DNA of 64,000 nt from Gossypium raimondii. Lineage: Eukaryota; Streptophyta; Magnoliopsida; Malvales; Malvaceae. The notes below the pieces were generated by a model. The model made no database searches. It was not told the DNA's origin and saw only the letters and a program-made list of their open reading frames with translations. Of the stretch, positions 21,640 to 33,492 are shown in pieces. A program made the position numbers and the translations under genes. Every line of letters starts with the position of its first letter. Position 1 is the first letter of the stretch. The DNA is taken from the NCBI RefSeq assembly GCF_025698545.1, contig NC_068569.1, positions 4,154,001-4,218,000 on the forward strand, written 5' to 3'.

Positions 21640-22439
21640 TGTAACACCCCGATACCTGACCCGAGCAAGTCAAGGCACTAGGATGTCACATTCGTTGTCA
21701 AATTGTAAAGTTAATTAATGTAGATCATTAACTCATTTTAGTAATAATTGAATTTACAACAGAACTAATTATGAGTTAAAGGAGCTCATTAAAACATCCA
21801 CAATTGATCAAAGGCCAAATTGTAAAGTTCATAAATAAATTATTGAAACTATAAGTATGTTTGCAAATGTGGTTTGCTAATATGATGATTATGATTGATT
21901 TGGAGTGGTTTTAAGTAGTTTTAATACATTTTGAATTGGTCTTAAGTGTTGAGAAGAATATAATATATTGCAGGGGGTTTAGTGAACTTTTAAACTGATT
22001 TTTGCCAAAATTTACCTAAGCTATTGATACCAAGGCTTTGAAATACAAAATTTTCAAAATAGAATGTGATTTTGGTATCATTTTTGTCACTGGTATCGAT
22101 ATCGTATCGATACCTTCATCAAAATTTGAATTTTCAAAGTTCCAGAATGCTATTTTGGTATTGATTTTGTTCAGTGGTAGAGATTTTTTTTAAAAGGTAT
22201 CGATACCTTTTGTTTTGGTATCTACACTTTTCCCCTCTTTTGAGTAAAAACAAAGCTAAAATAATTTTCAAACAAAATCTAACATCATACATTTATATTA
22301 ACAATTTTTGGGTTAAATAAGTTAATATATGATGGATAAATGTTTAAATTATATAGAGTATAACCAAAATCACTTTGGCACCAAATATAATATTCTTATA
22401 CCGAGTTCATACGATCAGACCGAGTATAGAGGTGTTGCA
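21640..22439. mobile_element. LTR-like relic, 800 bp
   Basis: It starts TGTAACACCCCGATACCTGA, a start typical of plant Gypsy LTRs, and ends GAGGTGTTGCA, so TGTAACACC and GGTGTTGCA are near inverted ends. I see no matching target duplication on its flanks, and no internal region or partner LTR. It contains repeated GGTATCGATACC-like palindromic motifs. It is probably an old solo LTR; the bounds are approximate. Confidence 0.45.
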
Positions 22440-23116
22440 GGGTTCAAGATAAAATATTTTTAAACTATGAAAACATGACAAAATCTCATTAACCACGAAA
22501 GTAACATTTGAAACATGATAGAATTATTAGCCGCAATAAATAAGTCATTACACGTGAAAAAATATTTAAATTATTTTAAATAAAAACAAGGAAAACAAAA
22601 TATATCTAAATTCTAAAAAAATCTAAAAATCAATAAATATGTAAAAATATTTCTAGAAAGCTGAAAACAAAAAATTCAAAAAACACAGTATTTTAGAAAA
22701 CAAGAATTTTAAAAATAAAAAATACATAAAGTAAAAATTAAATGGAAAAAATTAGAAGTACAAAGAAAAAAGATATTGTTCTTAATTATCAGAAAAAATA
22801 AAAACTCCAACCGGTAAATCCCCTTTCCATAAAGCGAAGCGAAGAACCCTGAGTCTTCGTTACAGTAAAGCTCAACTAAAAACAGGCAAAGCCCAATCGA
22901 CCCCGAGAAAGCGGAGCCCACAAGGCCCAGAACATTCTTTTATTGTATGAGTTTCGAAAACCCGAAACTTTTCCTTTCCCACAGGTTGCAGTCTTTTGAT
23001 GAAAAAAGCAACCATGATGAGAAATATACTTCTTTAAGATCTATGTTTTCACTTATGAAAGAAATTAAAGATTGATTTTTGATGAACTGCAATGACTTTA
23101 CTTCCAACGTCTCTAC
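22440..23116. other. Intergenic DNA and PPR gene upstream region
   Basis: The first part is A-rich. From about 22800 the sequence becomes more mixed in composition, which fits the promoter and leader of the PPR gene. No other gene was seen. Confidence 0.4.
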
Positions 23117-24949
23117 ATGCAAACTTCAATCCCAAAACCCAAGCTTTTGTTTATTCTCCGTACAATCGCAACATCGGCCACCGGCAGCTACAGCACTCAA
23201 AGTGCTGCGTCGGAACGCGGCTTCCTTACCCTTCTTCATTCTTGCAACACATTCTCAAACCTCCTCCAACTCCAAACCCAAATTCTCAAATTGGGTTTCC
23301 ATAACAACCCTTTAATTCTCACCAAATTTATAGCCAAATCCTCTGACCTCAACTCCATTCATTACGCTCATTGCTTCCTCTTTTCACCCCATTCCAACAC
23401 CGATTTCTACGATGCTTTCCTTTTTAACACTCTTATCAAAGCTTATGCCCAATCTGGGGACTTGAAGCTCAAAGCTTTATGGGTTTTCAATTTCATGCTT
23501 GAATGCCAAGTTTTGCCTAATAATTTTACGTACCCTTTTGTTTTAAAGGCCAGTGCTGGCATTGGGGACTTGAATTTAGGCAAGTCCGTTCATGGGTCAT
23601 TGTTAAAATTTGGTTTTGATGGGAATAATCATGTTTTAAACACATTGGTACACATGTATTGTAGCTGCAAAGGAGGGATTCAGATTGGTCGTAAACTGTT
23701 TGATGAAATGACGAAAAATGACTCAGTTCCTTGGAGCGCTATGATTGGTGGGTATGTTCGTTTGGGGCGATCGAATGATGCAGTTGACTTATTTAGGCAA
23801 ATGCAGATACAAGGTGTTTGCCCTGATGAGATTACAATGGTCGCTGTTTTGTGTGCTTGTACTGATTTAGGTGCACTTGAACTAGGGAGATGGGTTGAGT
23901 CTCTTATTGAAAAGAGAAAACTGAACAAATCTGTAGAGCTCAATAATGCGCTTATTGATATGTTTGCCAAGTGTGGTGATGTTGACAAAGCTTTGAAATT
24001 GTTTAGGACCATGAATGAGAGAAGTATTGTTTCTTGGACCTCTGTCATTGTTGGTTTAGCCATGCATGGGCGTGCATTGCAGGCTGTTTCTTTGTTTCAG
24101 GAGATGATAAGAGATGGGGTTGAACCAGATGGTGTTGTTTTCATTGGGTTGCTCTCTGCTTGTAGTCATTCTGGATTTGTTGAGAAAGGAAAGGAATATT
24201 TTGATTTGATGAGGAAGGAGTTTGCTATTTTGCCTAAAATCGAACACTATGGATGCATGGTAGATATGTTATGTAGGGCAGGACATGTTAGAGAGGCAGT
24301 GGAGTTTGTTCAAAAGATGCCTATTGAGCCAAACTCTATTGTTTGGCGAACATTGGTAAATGCTTGCCGTACACACAGTGAACTCAAGCTAGGAGAGAAC
24401 CTTGCCAAACAACTAATACAAAACGAGCCTACACTCGAGGCCAATTACGTCTTGCTTTCCAATATATACGCAAAGATGTCCCATTGGGAGGAGAAAACCA
24501 AGACTAGGGAAGTGATGGACAAGAAGGGGATGAGAAAGATCCCAGGGAGCACTATGATAGAGCTAAATAATAAGATTTATAGATTTGTTGCTGGAGATAT
24601 GTCTCATAATCAGTTCAAGGAAATATTTGAGATGGTAGATGAGATGGGGAGAGAAATGAAGAGGGCTGGATATGTTCCTTCTACTTCGGAAGTTATGCTT
24701 GATATCGATGAAGAAGACAAGGAAGATAATTTGAATAGGCATAGTGAAAAACTGGCCATTGCTTTTGCTCTTATGAATACTCCACCAGGGACTCCTATTA
24801 GGATTGTGAAAAACCTGCGAGTTTGTAATGATTGTCATTCTGCCACTAAGTTTATATCAAAGATTTATAATCGAGAAATTATAGCAAGGGATCGGAGTCG
24901 GTTTCACCATTTCAAGGATGGTTTATGCTCATGTAAGGATTTCTGGTAA
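23117..24949 (+). CDS. Pentatricopeptide repeat protein, PLS class with E and DYW domains
   Basis: A single exon encodes 610 residues. The first 30-40 residues are basic and Ser/Thr-rich, fitting an organelle targeting peptide. PPR motifs follow from about residue 95 (for example [60 protein letters not shown]). The E/E+ region starts near [16 protein letters not shown]. The DYW domain holds the deaminase zinc motif HSEKLA (HxE) and the CNDCH (CxxC) motif. The last residues are CKDFW instead of CKDYW, a conservative change. Such proteins bind organelle RNA and most carry out C-to-U editing at defined sites. The organelle and target site cannot be told from this sequence. No intron is typical for the family. 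Confidence 0.95.
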   Translation: MQTSIPKPKLLFILRTIATSATGSYSTQSAASERGFLTLLHSCNTFSNLLQLQTQILKLGFHNNPLILTKFIAKSSDLNSIHYAHCFLFSPHSNTDFYDAFLFNTLIKAYAQSGDLKLKALWVFNFMLECQVLPNNFTYPFVLKASAGIGDLNLGKSVHGSLLKFGFDGNNHVLNTLVHMYCSCKGGIQIGRKLFDEMTKNDSVPWSAMIGGYVRLGRSNDAVDLFRQMQIQGVCPDEITMVAVLCACTDLGALELGRWVESLIEKRKLNKSVELNNALIDMFAKCGDVDKALKLFRTMNERSIVSWTSVIVGLAMHGRALQAVSLFQEMIRDGVEPDGVVFIGLLSACSHSGFVEKGKEYFDLMRKEFAILPKIEHYGCMVDMLCRAGHVREAVEFVQKMPIEPNSIVWRTLVNACRTHSELKLGENLAKQLIQNEPTLEANYVLLSNIYAKMSHWEEKTKTREVMDKKGMRKIPGSTMIELNNKIYRFVAGDMSHNQFKEIFEMVDEMGREMKRAGYVPSTSEVMLDIDEEDKEDNLNRHSEKLAIAFALMNTPPGTPIRIVKNLRVCNDCHSATKFISKIYNREIIARDRSRFHHFKDGLCSCKDFW

Positions 24950-27162
24950 CAAAGGACAAGGATGAAAAACTATGTTACTCGAGTCTTCTTTAATCACCAA
25001 AGTATTTCAAAGTAGTAGAACTCCATTGGAATGGAGAGTTCTTGTCTGTAACATGCTTGTCTGGTTAGTTTAAGGTACAAGAGAAATAAAACAGTTCACT
25101 GTTTTTTTTATGCAAATCCTCGCTTGAATATCATGCTTTAGTAATGAATGCTGACCAAATTTTATCAGAATATAGATAGATATTCCTCAAGGTGAAAGTT
25201 AGGTAATCCCAATTAACGATATTGAAGGTTTGAAATGCTGCCAAAATTTTAGGTCACTACTCACTAGCCAGTAGACTGGAGGAGACATGGGGTGTGAAAC
25301 TAGTTAAAAGCCTTAAAAAGCAAGTCATTGAATCAATTCATTAACTCAAATTTTGGTTTTCAACCAAGGGTATGAATGAATATGTGAACTTAAAATGGAT
25401 ATCCAAACCTCCCCTTTCTCGCCATTTCAGCCAAACTTTACTTGTTAGCCGAAATTTATTCGACAGGGAGCCACTGCCATAGGTAAATCTGTTCAGATAT
25501 TACCAAACCAGCATAAAAACTGAAATCATGCTCATAATCACACGCAACCAGGTATTATTCTCCTTGCTGAAAAAGAATCGACTCAACCACTGCAAAGAAC
25601 TACAAGGAATCCCTTGCAATCTTCTTCATTTTAAGTGTCTTTGCCCCATTTGATTCACCATGATTATCCATCAGTAACATATAAAGCATTACTAGTTTCT
25701 GTAGTAGGTAAAATCGTTTTCATTCACCAACAACAAAGTTTATGCGGCACAAACTCTTTTGTCTAGTGGTATGTGAACCTGCGCACCAGCATCAAGTCAA
25801 AATCATAAGCGTGAAACTGGAAAATTATAAAGCTTTGGGATTAAATTATGATCTAAGAAGCCCACTTCAACTACCAAGCTCCATTTTATCTTAGGAAGAT
25901 TCAACCGCTAGTGCCCAACGACAGGGAAAGAAAGGATACTTTTTGAGCATCTAATGCCCCTTTTGCCTTTCTTTAATCTAGGATGGTTTCCTCCATGGCA
26001 GGACCAAATATTTTTAATGCGAGTTAACTGTGGTGAGAAAATATCAGACTGAACAATCCTTATAACAACCTCCAGCAACTCACAGAACACGGTTGTGGTT
26101 TTCCTGTATCAAATTCTAGGAATTGAGAAACCAACCCATACCAAAAGCCATGGGGGACACAAGTAGCACAACAGTCTACAAGAGGAACTAGCTCAGTGTT
26201 GAAAAAATGAAACATAAACTCATCTTTTGCATAACTAGATACAAAAAAGCCTGGTGCCTGCGGACCTTTCCTTTTGGCACAAAAGGGACTATATTAGAAA
26301 AAGGCAGTTTCAATATTAGATTGAGTTTACGTCACATATTTGGACTGATTTCAAGGTAAATCTAATTTGTCACAGTACTATGTCATGCCAAACCTAGCTA
26401 ACATGTAGGAATCAGTACACAAGAGGGCGATTTCAAGGTAATCCAATTCTTATGGTAGACAACGTCATGCCAAACCTTGCTAACATGTAGGAATCAGTAA
26501 GCAAGCTGCGTTATTAGCACTGCCATTGACAACACTTTCTCTAGTCCCTCATTTGTGCTTCAGAATCATTATATATCTCAGAATTCATAACTCTCCCAAG
26601 ACCTAAATTTAAAACTACGGGGAAAAAAACAAATAAAAAAGAGAATCTACAAATTAGATCCAATGTATGTTATTAATCAAGCTGTGAGCGAAACATTGAG
26701 CAAAACAAAGAAACCAGATAATAAGGAAGAAACATATATAAAATAAAATAAAAAAGCATTAAAACCCCGTGAATGGAAGGAGTACCTACGGTAATATTTG
26801 TCAACATCCCAAAAGGAAGAAGACATAAAAATTAAATAAAAAACAACAGAGTACAGGGCATTTTAGATTGTTCTTCCTCTACTAACATACATTAACCTGT
26901 GAAATAAGCAACATATGTGAATCGCAATCCCCTGGTATTACTAAGAAATGGCCATAACAACTAGTCTATGGAACGGAGGCCTAAAAACACAACATACCAA
27001 AACCCAAATGCAGCCAAATGGGGCAAAAGAAATCCGATCACCTCGTTTCCTTTTGCCCTTAAATGCAAACCTTCACGATCATCACCCCAACCACTGTCCC
27101 TTTAGCCCTTATCTGCTACCTCCTTCCATATTTCATATCCTAAAATTAACCACCGACAAGAT
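24950..27162. other. Intergenic DNA between PPR and translocator genes
   Basis: Both flanking genes end towards this region, so it holds two 3' UTRs. I saw no coding sequence. A short tandem duplication is listed separately. Confidence 0.4.
26347..26506. repeat. Short tandem duplication (about 80-bp unit, two copies)
   Basis: Copy 1 (26347-26428) and copy 2 (26429-26506) both start GATTTCAAGGTAA and share GTCATGCCAAACCT and GCTAACATGTAGGAATCAGT. They differ at several bases and in the middle. No coding role is visible. Confidence 0.75.
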
Positions 27163-28212
27163 CTAATTCTGAGATTCGCTCTTTTTGTCAGTTCCCTCAC
27201 TTTCCCTTTCCTCCAGCAACCTCCCACCTTCCTCGTCAGCTTGTGCAGCCTTCTTTTGTGCTTCTTTCGCCTTTAAAGCCTGTAACTTGGAATGATTATA
27301 ATAGGCAACACCCAAAAATGCCAGACCATACCCAAACAAGTTGATGGGTGTTACGGTATCCTTAATAACAGACCATGAGAATGCAATCAACAACCAGTCC
27401 TTGACAACCCCAGCTACATTCATGGTCAAGGCAGAAGTCTTTCCAACAAGCAAGAACACAGCAAGATTAAGAGCAAAAGCACATAAAGAATTGGTCCCAA
27501 AAATGACGAAATTGAAATGGAAACTGGATGTCTCTTTCAAAACTGGGAGCTCAACAAAAATCCATGGCACCAACAAGAAAACGAAACAGCATGGCGCAAC
27601 ATAATACAGAGAAGTAATCGGATTCAAGGTGATCCCTTTAGAAGTAAGCAAGATCTGGATCATAACCAACCTGGTAGCCTCAAAAGCAACGGCTCCCAGC
27701 TGCAACATCACTCCCCAGGTATCAAATTTAGCTTCACCGTAAGCAGCAATGGCGACCCCTAAAGAGATCGACAACATGTTGGCCATAGTGTCAGTCTTAA
27801 AGCCCTCTTTTTTAAAAAGAACCCCAATGGAATAAACGGCAACAGGCATCAGGGCTTTGAGCATCTGAATAAAGGAAACAGACAAGTAAATGTAAGCGGA
27901 GTTAGAGAGCCAGAGGCTGAGAGAGTAAAGAGCACCGATGGGGACAACGGAGGAGAGATAAAGCTCTCGAGACATGGAAACGGGCTCGACGACTTTGAAG
28001 ACTTTGATGAGGAGGAAAGCAAGGGTGGCACAGAAAGACATGTGAATCATGGTTAGAGAGATGGGGAAAGGCCAATTGTACATCTTCTTGTCGAGGATGT
28101 ATTTGTTGTAGACGATGACGGTGAAGCTGAGGAAGATCCAGATTGCAACATAGGTGTAAGAGAGAAGGATCTTCTTGATGACGCCGTCGCTCAAAGACCC
28201 GCCCTTGCCCAT
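27163..28212 (-). CDS. Nucleotide-sugar / triose-phosphate translocator family protein
   Basis: One exon encodes 349 residues on the minus strand. It starts [20 protein letters not shown] and has about ten hydrophobic helices between residues 15 and 310. Family landmarks include [20 protein letters not shown], the [19 protein letters not shown] block and the [20 protein letters not shown] block. The C-terminal tail is charged and cytosolic ([15 protein letters not shown]). This matches the plant TPT/NST subgroup of Arabidopsis At4g32390 and At5g25400, members of which have been described as Golgi UDP-arabinofuranose transporters; that functional name is recalled, not shown here. A Golgi antiporter exchanging a nucleotide sugar for a nucleotide monophosphate is likely. 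Length and single-exon structure look normal. Confidence 0.92.
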   Translation of the reverse strand: MGKGGSLSDGVIKKILLSYTYVAIWIFLSFTVIVYNKYILDKKMYNWPFPISLTMIHMSFCATLAFLLIKVFKVVEPVSMSRELYLSSVVPIGALYSLSLWLSNSAYIYLSVSFIQMLKALMPVAVYSIGVLFKKEGFKTDTMANMLSISLGVAIAAYGEAKFDTWGVMLQLGAVAFEATRLVMIQILLTSKGITLNPITSLYYVAPCCFVFLLVPWIFVELPVLKETSSFHFNFVIFGTNSLCAFALNLAVFLLVGKTSALTMNVAGVVKDWLLIAFSWSVIKDTVTPINLFGYGLAFLGVAYYNHSKLQALKAKEAQKKAAQADEEGGRLLEERESEGTDKKSESQN

Positions 28213-28276
28213 TGTGTGTGATTTGGTTGATTGGGGAGATACCCAGATGGGGGAAAATGGTGGAGGAGGCGGCGGT

Positions 28277-28301
28277 GGGGAGGGTGAGGGTGAGGAAGGG
28301 G
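28277..28301 (+). other. G-quadruplex motif opposite the translocator leader
   Basis: Four G-runs (GGGG, GGG, GGG, GGGG) are separated by loops of 1, 3 and 7 nt on the plus strand. This is the template strand of the translocator, 65-89 bp before its start codon, so the mRNA would be C-rich and the quadruplex could form only in DNA. Confidence 0.5.
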
Positions 28302-28430
28302 TCAGAGCGGATTATAGGGAAGGAGTTTTCTCTGTCTTGACTTTTTGTGTGTGAGCGATCGACTGATGAAAAGATCTGGTTTTTAACGTAGCAAAAATGG
28401 TAACTTCCTTCGGCTGTTTCCGTCTGTCGA

Positions 28431-28453
28431 TTGGGCCTCTTCTTCTTGGGCTT
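28431..28453 (-). promoter_or_regulatory. Paired site II (TGGGC) elements upstream of the translocator gene
   Basis: Two TTGGGC elements (TTGGGCC near 28431 and TTGGGCT near 28447) lie about 230 bp upstream of the start codon. Site II pairs bind TCP factors in many plant housekeeping promoters. The function here is inferred. Confidence 0.35.
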
Positions 28454-31400
28454 TTCCAATAATATTATCCTAATAATTTATTTGCTTGTAATTTTCACTT
28501 TTAATCTCATGACTTCATTTTTAAGTCGACAAAGAATGGAGTTTTCATATCTTTATTTCATTTCATAAAATTTCCGGCGCTGCATCAGAAGCGTGGTAGA
28601 AAAAGACTTTACGGATAACGCTACAGTACCAACTCTAACAAAGTCGCACCCTAAATTAGGCTTTTTGTTGTAACGCCTATTTTTCATGTCTGTTTAATTC
28701 TTAAAATTTAGTCATTCCGTAATTTATGATTTCTTTTAATAAATTTATTTTTAAATTAAACATGAATTCTTACAAAACCATTACATTCGTGAATAATTTT
28801 AGTATTAATCGATTTCTTTTTTGCCATTTTCAATTCAGAATTGTTAAAAGCTTTTACAATATCTGAATACGTAATTTGATAGGATTAGGTTCCATTCCTC
28901 ATGAATACATACAAAATTTTTAGTCTAAAAATAACTTCATTATTTCAATTTACAACCAAAATCACTTTCATAATTCCATTTTGTTAAATTTAATGATTTC
29001 GTTACTTATAATCCTACTTGGTTGATTGAATTATTGTTATCATGTCACGGTTTGATTAAAAATTTTCATATACTCCATTATTTTACAAAATACAAATACA
29101 TATTTATTTTTTAATAATTTTATATAATATTTCGATATGATCATATTTGAATTATTGTTGAATTAGTTACACCTACTAATTCAATCCCAACTTAATTTTA
29201 TTTTATAAAGTCACAAATATTTTTTATGTTTTATATAGAAAATACATGTAGGTGACGACCACATTATATTTATAAATCACATTTAAATTTTATTTTAATT
29301 TTTATTACATAATTTCCACATTCTGCTCTCATCCAGTTCTATTTATGATTTTAGCCAAGGGAGTTGCAAGGAAAGGAAAAAAGTTTTGAAGTGGGGAGGG
29401 TAGATTCGGAGATGGAAAAACCTGCGCGTCCAAAGTCCAATGAGATTCATCACGTGGGCTGCATGCGCTTACGCTGCGCCTTATTCACTGCCTTTGCCAC
29501 GTGACTGCCGCGTGTCTCACCACTTCCCCATCAGTTTTTTTACTCGCGCTTGCTTTTCGCCTTTTTTGCCTTTTCTTTTTTCTTCCCAAAATGATAAATT
29601 TTAATTTGTTTTCCAAATGAATTTTCATTGTTTTCTTTTCATTTCTTCCAAGTTAATAATTTTAAATTTTCATTCAACTTATTGAAAATTATTAATTATT
29701 AACTCAGGATACGCTGGCGATATGAGTGAAGAAAGATCACGTAATTATATAAAATCAAATGAAATTTTACTTAAAATAATTAAATTAAAGGTCTGAAGAT
29801 TATTATACTATAATCATATTGTGAACTAATATTTTATAAAAATAAATAAAATAATATTTGTTATTAAATTTATATGTGATTTACTTGTAACATTAATTCA
29901 AGAAATTAAAAATATGACACTTTTATATGTTATTTAAAATAATACTCATTAATTAAAAAGATACACAACATACCGTGTTAAAATTTTCACTTTTAATTAA
30001 CGAGATATTATTTTGTATACAACACAATAATCATTTCATATTTAAAATAATCAAATTATCGGTTATAAATGCTACATTAATAATATAGTGGCTCACGTTT
30101 TTCCTTTTAACCATACTAAAGTTAATGTCGTGCTTACGCAGGAATTATATCAAATAATAAAACTTAATTATAAATTAAATTATTTTAATTAATAAATTTT
30201 TATATAAATAGAGGATAGAATTCTGCATCACTCCATAGAAAATAAGATTTTAAATAATAATACCCATTTTATATTTTTAATTGTAAATTGTGAAAAGAAA
30301 TAATGTGTTTGTAAGCAAAAATGTGTATGAGTCGAAAATTAATGAGCAAGCGAGCACATTGAACAAAATATTTAAATATATGAAGTGATTGTTTACTCTA
30401 AAAAACTTTAAATATATCATTTAAAGTAAAATTAAGAATATTACTATTAGTAATATCATATTTGTTAATAGTTATAATTAAATGAATGGTAATTTAAGAA
30501 AATCAATTAAGTTCAAATATTAAATCAATCAATAAAGGTTTAAAAAGTGTATATCAAAAATATTTTTATACAATTTTGACCGTTTAAATACTTAATTGAG
30601 AGGAAAAAACTTAAAAGTTTGAATATCTTTCCTTAGTTTTCTTCTTCCATCCCACCCAAACAAATAGAAGAGAAAAAAAAAAAGAAAAAAAGGCTAACGT
30701 GTCAAGATTAGAAGGTATAACATCTATAGTATCTTCCTCTATCTATAATTATAGAAAATTTTCCTTAAGGAATGCAAAAATGGTGTCCAAATCCATCACC
30801 AAAGAGCAGATGAGTAATATAAAAGCCTTCTTAGACTTTTCCATTGAGTAATGCAAATAGCAACGGGAATTGGTCGTTGTTTTCAAGACCAAATCATGTT
30901 CACACACTTGATTTCTAAGAATAACTATCCACTTTTCTATGTAATTAGATGGAAATCCAACAAAGAAGAAGACAAAAATAGACAGATATAATAATATGTA
31001 ATTAGATGGAAATAATTCTTACCATGGTTGGAAATTCAATATTGATTACTAATTAGTAATTATCGGTTATTAGGAAATCAAATAAATAAAAATTTTATTT
31101 TATGATTTACAAGTCAATGCAGACGCATAATTAATAATTAATTAAGCTTTGAAGATGCGAGGCATGTACTTGGAATATTACTTGTTTGTTGAGACGTGGG
31201 TGTTCTGTCTGAAAAATAAAATTAAAAGTAAAAAAGAAGAAGCTTTTTATTAATTGGGATTAGGCGAGAAATATAATTAAAGAAAACACTTTTAGCTGGC
31301 AAAATATGACATTTTTTTCTTAAAATAATAAGGAAAAAAAGTGCGATATTTTTGGAGGTTTTTTTTTTTTTGGTTCGAACAACTTCTTGGCGTATTGAGA

Positions 31401-31972
31401 AAAAATATATTTGGGGGAGTTTGAATATTATTAATGCATGTTAAAGAGTCCAATATAATACCTAACCTAATTTATTGTCTCCATGGAACCTCCATATTTT
31501 CTTCAAATTATTTAATGGGCCATATTTCAGTTTTGATTTCACTTTCAATTCCACTTATTTCATACTCTTTTTCTTTTTGTTGTTGTTGTCATTTGGATGC
31601 ACAAGGAACAGCTGAGTTTGAGTTGGTCATATTTTATTTATTATAGATCTGACCCCTTCTCTTTTAATGCTTTGCCAATTTCAAACTCTTCCCTTTCACC
31701 TCTTTATTGAGAGGAGAGAAATCTTCCCCCCCAAACGTCACTTACTTATTTATTTTTTCCATAAAAAGTATTAATATAAATAATTTAAAATTCCATACTT
31801 AATTTTGGATAAGTTTAAAAATATTATTTAAATTTGAATTTTTAACTTAATTTAGAATTCATTGTTATTATAAGTTTTAATTAAGTATGATAATTGATGC
31901 CAATTTTGTGCAAGCGGTTTCGCCATTATTATTAATTAGACAATTAATTAATTAATAAAATAATGTGAAGAT

Positions 31973-31990
31973 GAGAGAGAGAGAGAGAGG
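31973..31990. repeat. GA microsatellite
   Basis: About eight GA units followed by GG are seen in an AT-rich spacer. Confidence 0.85.
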
Positions 31991-32096
31991 GATCAGATTG
32001 CACCTTGGTCCCATACGATGAGTCAAGCATGTTCTTTTTTTTTTAATTAGCAAAAGAAAAGTATGTAATTATGAATTAATCGTGACAATACTACTA

Positions 32097-32114
32097 ATAT
32101 ATATATATATATAT
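32097..32114. repeat. AT microsatellite
   Basis: Nine AT units in a row are seen. Confidence 0.85.
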
Positions 32115-33327
32115 GCATGTCCTCGAGTTTTTATTAATTTAAGTGTTTAGGTCCAGTATTTAAAGAATACCCATTATTGATTGCTTGTAATGTTTCTATA
32201 TGCTAGTGCATAGGTTTGTAGAGAAATAGGGTTAAACATATATCAATAGTGCATTAATTCGATCGGCATAAATTTTGCTCTTAATGCAAAAGGACGTGAA
32301 TTTGAGTGTGTAAAAAACTTATAAATAGGGTTACCAAATTTATAAATCTTTTTTTCAACGACTTGTTCGTGTGATAATAAATTAAAAACTTAGTCAAACA
32401 AAAAATAAAACCATTTTAATAAGCATCCATTAAATTTGTGGGCAGTTAAAAACCTATTTACATAATTGTTAATGGGTATTTAAGGGTTAGTAATAGTATT
32501 TAATATATTTTAAAATATTTATATTGTGACACTTTGAAAGAATATAAATAGAGTTTTTAAATACGTATATTTTCCATAAAGTATAGAAAATTCTTAGTCA
32601 ATATCAATATACATTGACTACACAAACCTAACCAATAAAATAATCATAATCGATGATTAATGGAGAGCCATTAACATGACCCTGCTCTCGATATGGGGCA
32701 ACGAGCACCTCTTTTTCATTAACGAGGAGGCCAAGTGTGAAGGAATGGTTTGCTGCCAATTTATTGAGTCCCTACAAAGATTAATTATGGTTAAAAATTT
32801 GGTAATTTTAGGTGATGAGTCAGAAATTCCAAAGCACTTTTATGAATACACATGTAATTAAGGAGAGAAGGTGCCCCTGCCCCGTATGCTAAATGAGTAA
32901 ATGTCTGTGTAACTGAATAACTTATGTTAAGGCTAAGTAATCGATCCAGACATATATGTCGGGTTCACTTAAATTGCGACAAAATTTATATTGAATACTG
33001 GTTAATAGAATTATTAACAGAAAATTCTGAGCAGGCAGATAACCATTTTTCGTTCAAAGATCTTCTGCTTCTCTGAGTCATTGGTGTGGTTAGATTCATT
33101 CAGTTTCAGACAGCGCCTGGAAAGTGAAGCTAAGTGATTATAAAATGGTTGAGCAGAAGCTTCACGTCAGTCACTTTCTGGTCCTACTGAACCTCAGAGT
33201 AAACAAAGCAACGCCATTAATGTTTGTTGTCCTTCCGAGTAGGACAGATTTTCATTGTCGGTGCTTCAAAATGAAGAAAAGTTTTGACAGAAATTTTGTT
33301 CTGTACTTCTCTCAACTAAAGCTTAGG

Positions 33328-33362
33328 AGCAATAAACCCGGGTTCGACTCCCGGCAAACGCA
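33328..33362 (+). pseudogene. tRNA-Gly 3' half fragment
   Basis: The segment contains ACCCGGGTTCGACTCCCGGC followed by AAACGCA: a perfect T arm (CCGGG/CCCGG with the TTCGACT loop) and the 3' acceptor strand. From memory, plant tRNA-Gly(UCC) has AAGCAATAGACCCGGG and ends CCCGGCAGACGCA, so this copy differs by only a few bases. The 5' half (D arm and anticodon arm) cannot be recognised upstream, so it is a truncated tRNA copy rather than a working gene. A B box alone remains. Confidence 0.7.
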
Positions 33363-33492
33363 TTTTTAATGTAAATTTTTTAATATTAACGGGAAAGAAT
33401 ATATATTTTACATCGATTTTACTCTCATAAAAATGTTGGGGAAAATGCATTTATTTACTTTTAATCCCTATAAAATCGAAGAACCTTGCGCG

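Larger units (their letters stand above)
28456..33327. other. AT-rich spacer without genes
   Basis: I see no convincing coding sequence in almost 5 kb. A short GC-richer island at 29400-29530 contains several ACGTG cores (CACGTGGGC near 29451 and CCACGTGACTG near 29497). A GA microsatellite lies at 31973-31990 and an AT microsatellite at 32097-32114. A 61-codon ORF at 32676-32861 is not recognised. Confidence 0.45.

Noticed and set aside
21464-21718. An 84-codon ORF beside the LTR-like relic
   Set aside because: It runs into the LTR-like sequence and has no recognised similarity; a transposon origin could not be supported.
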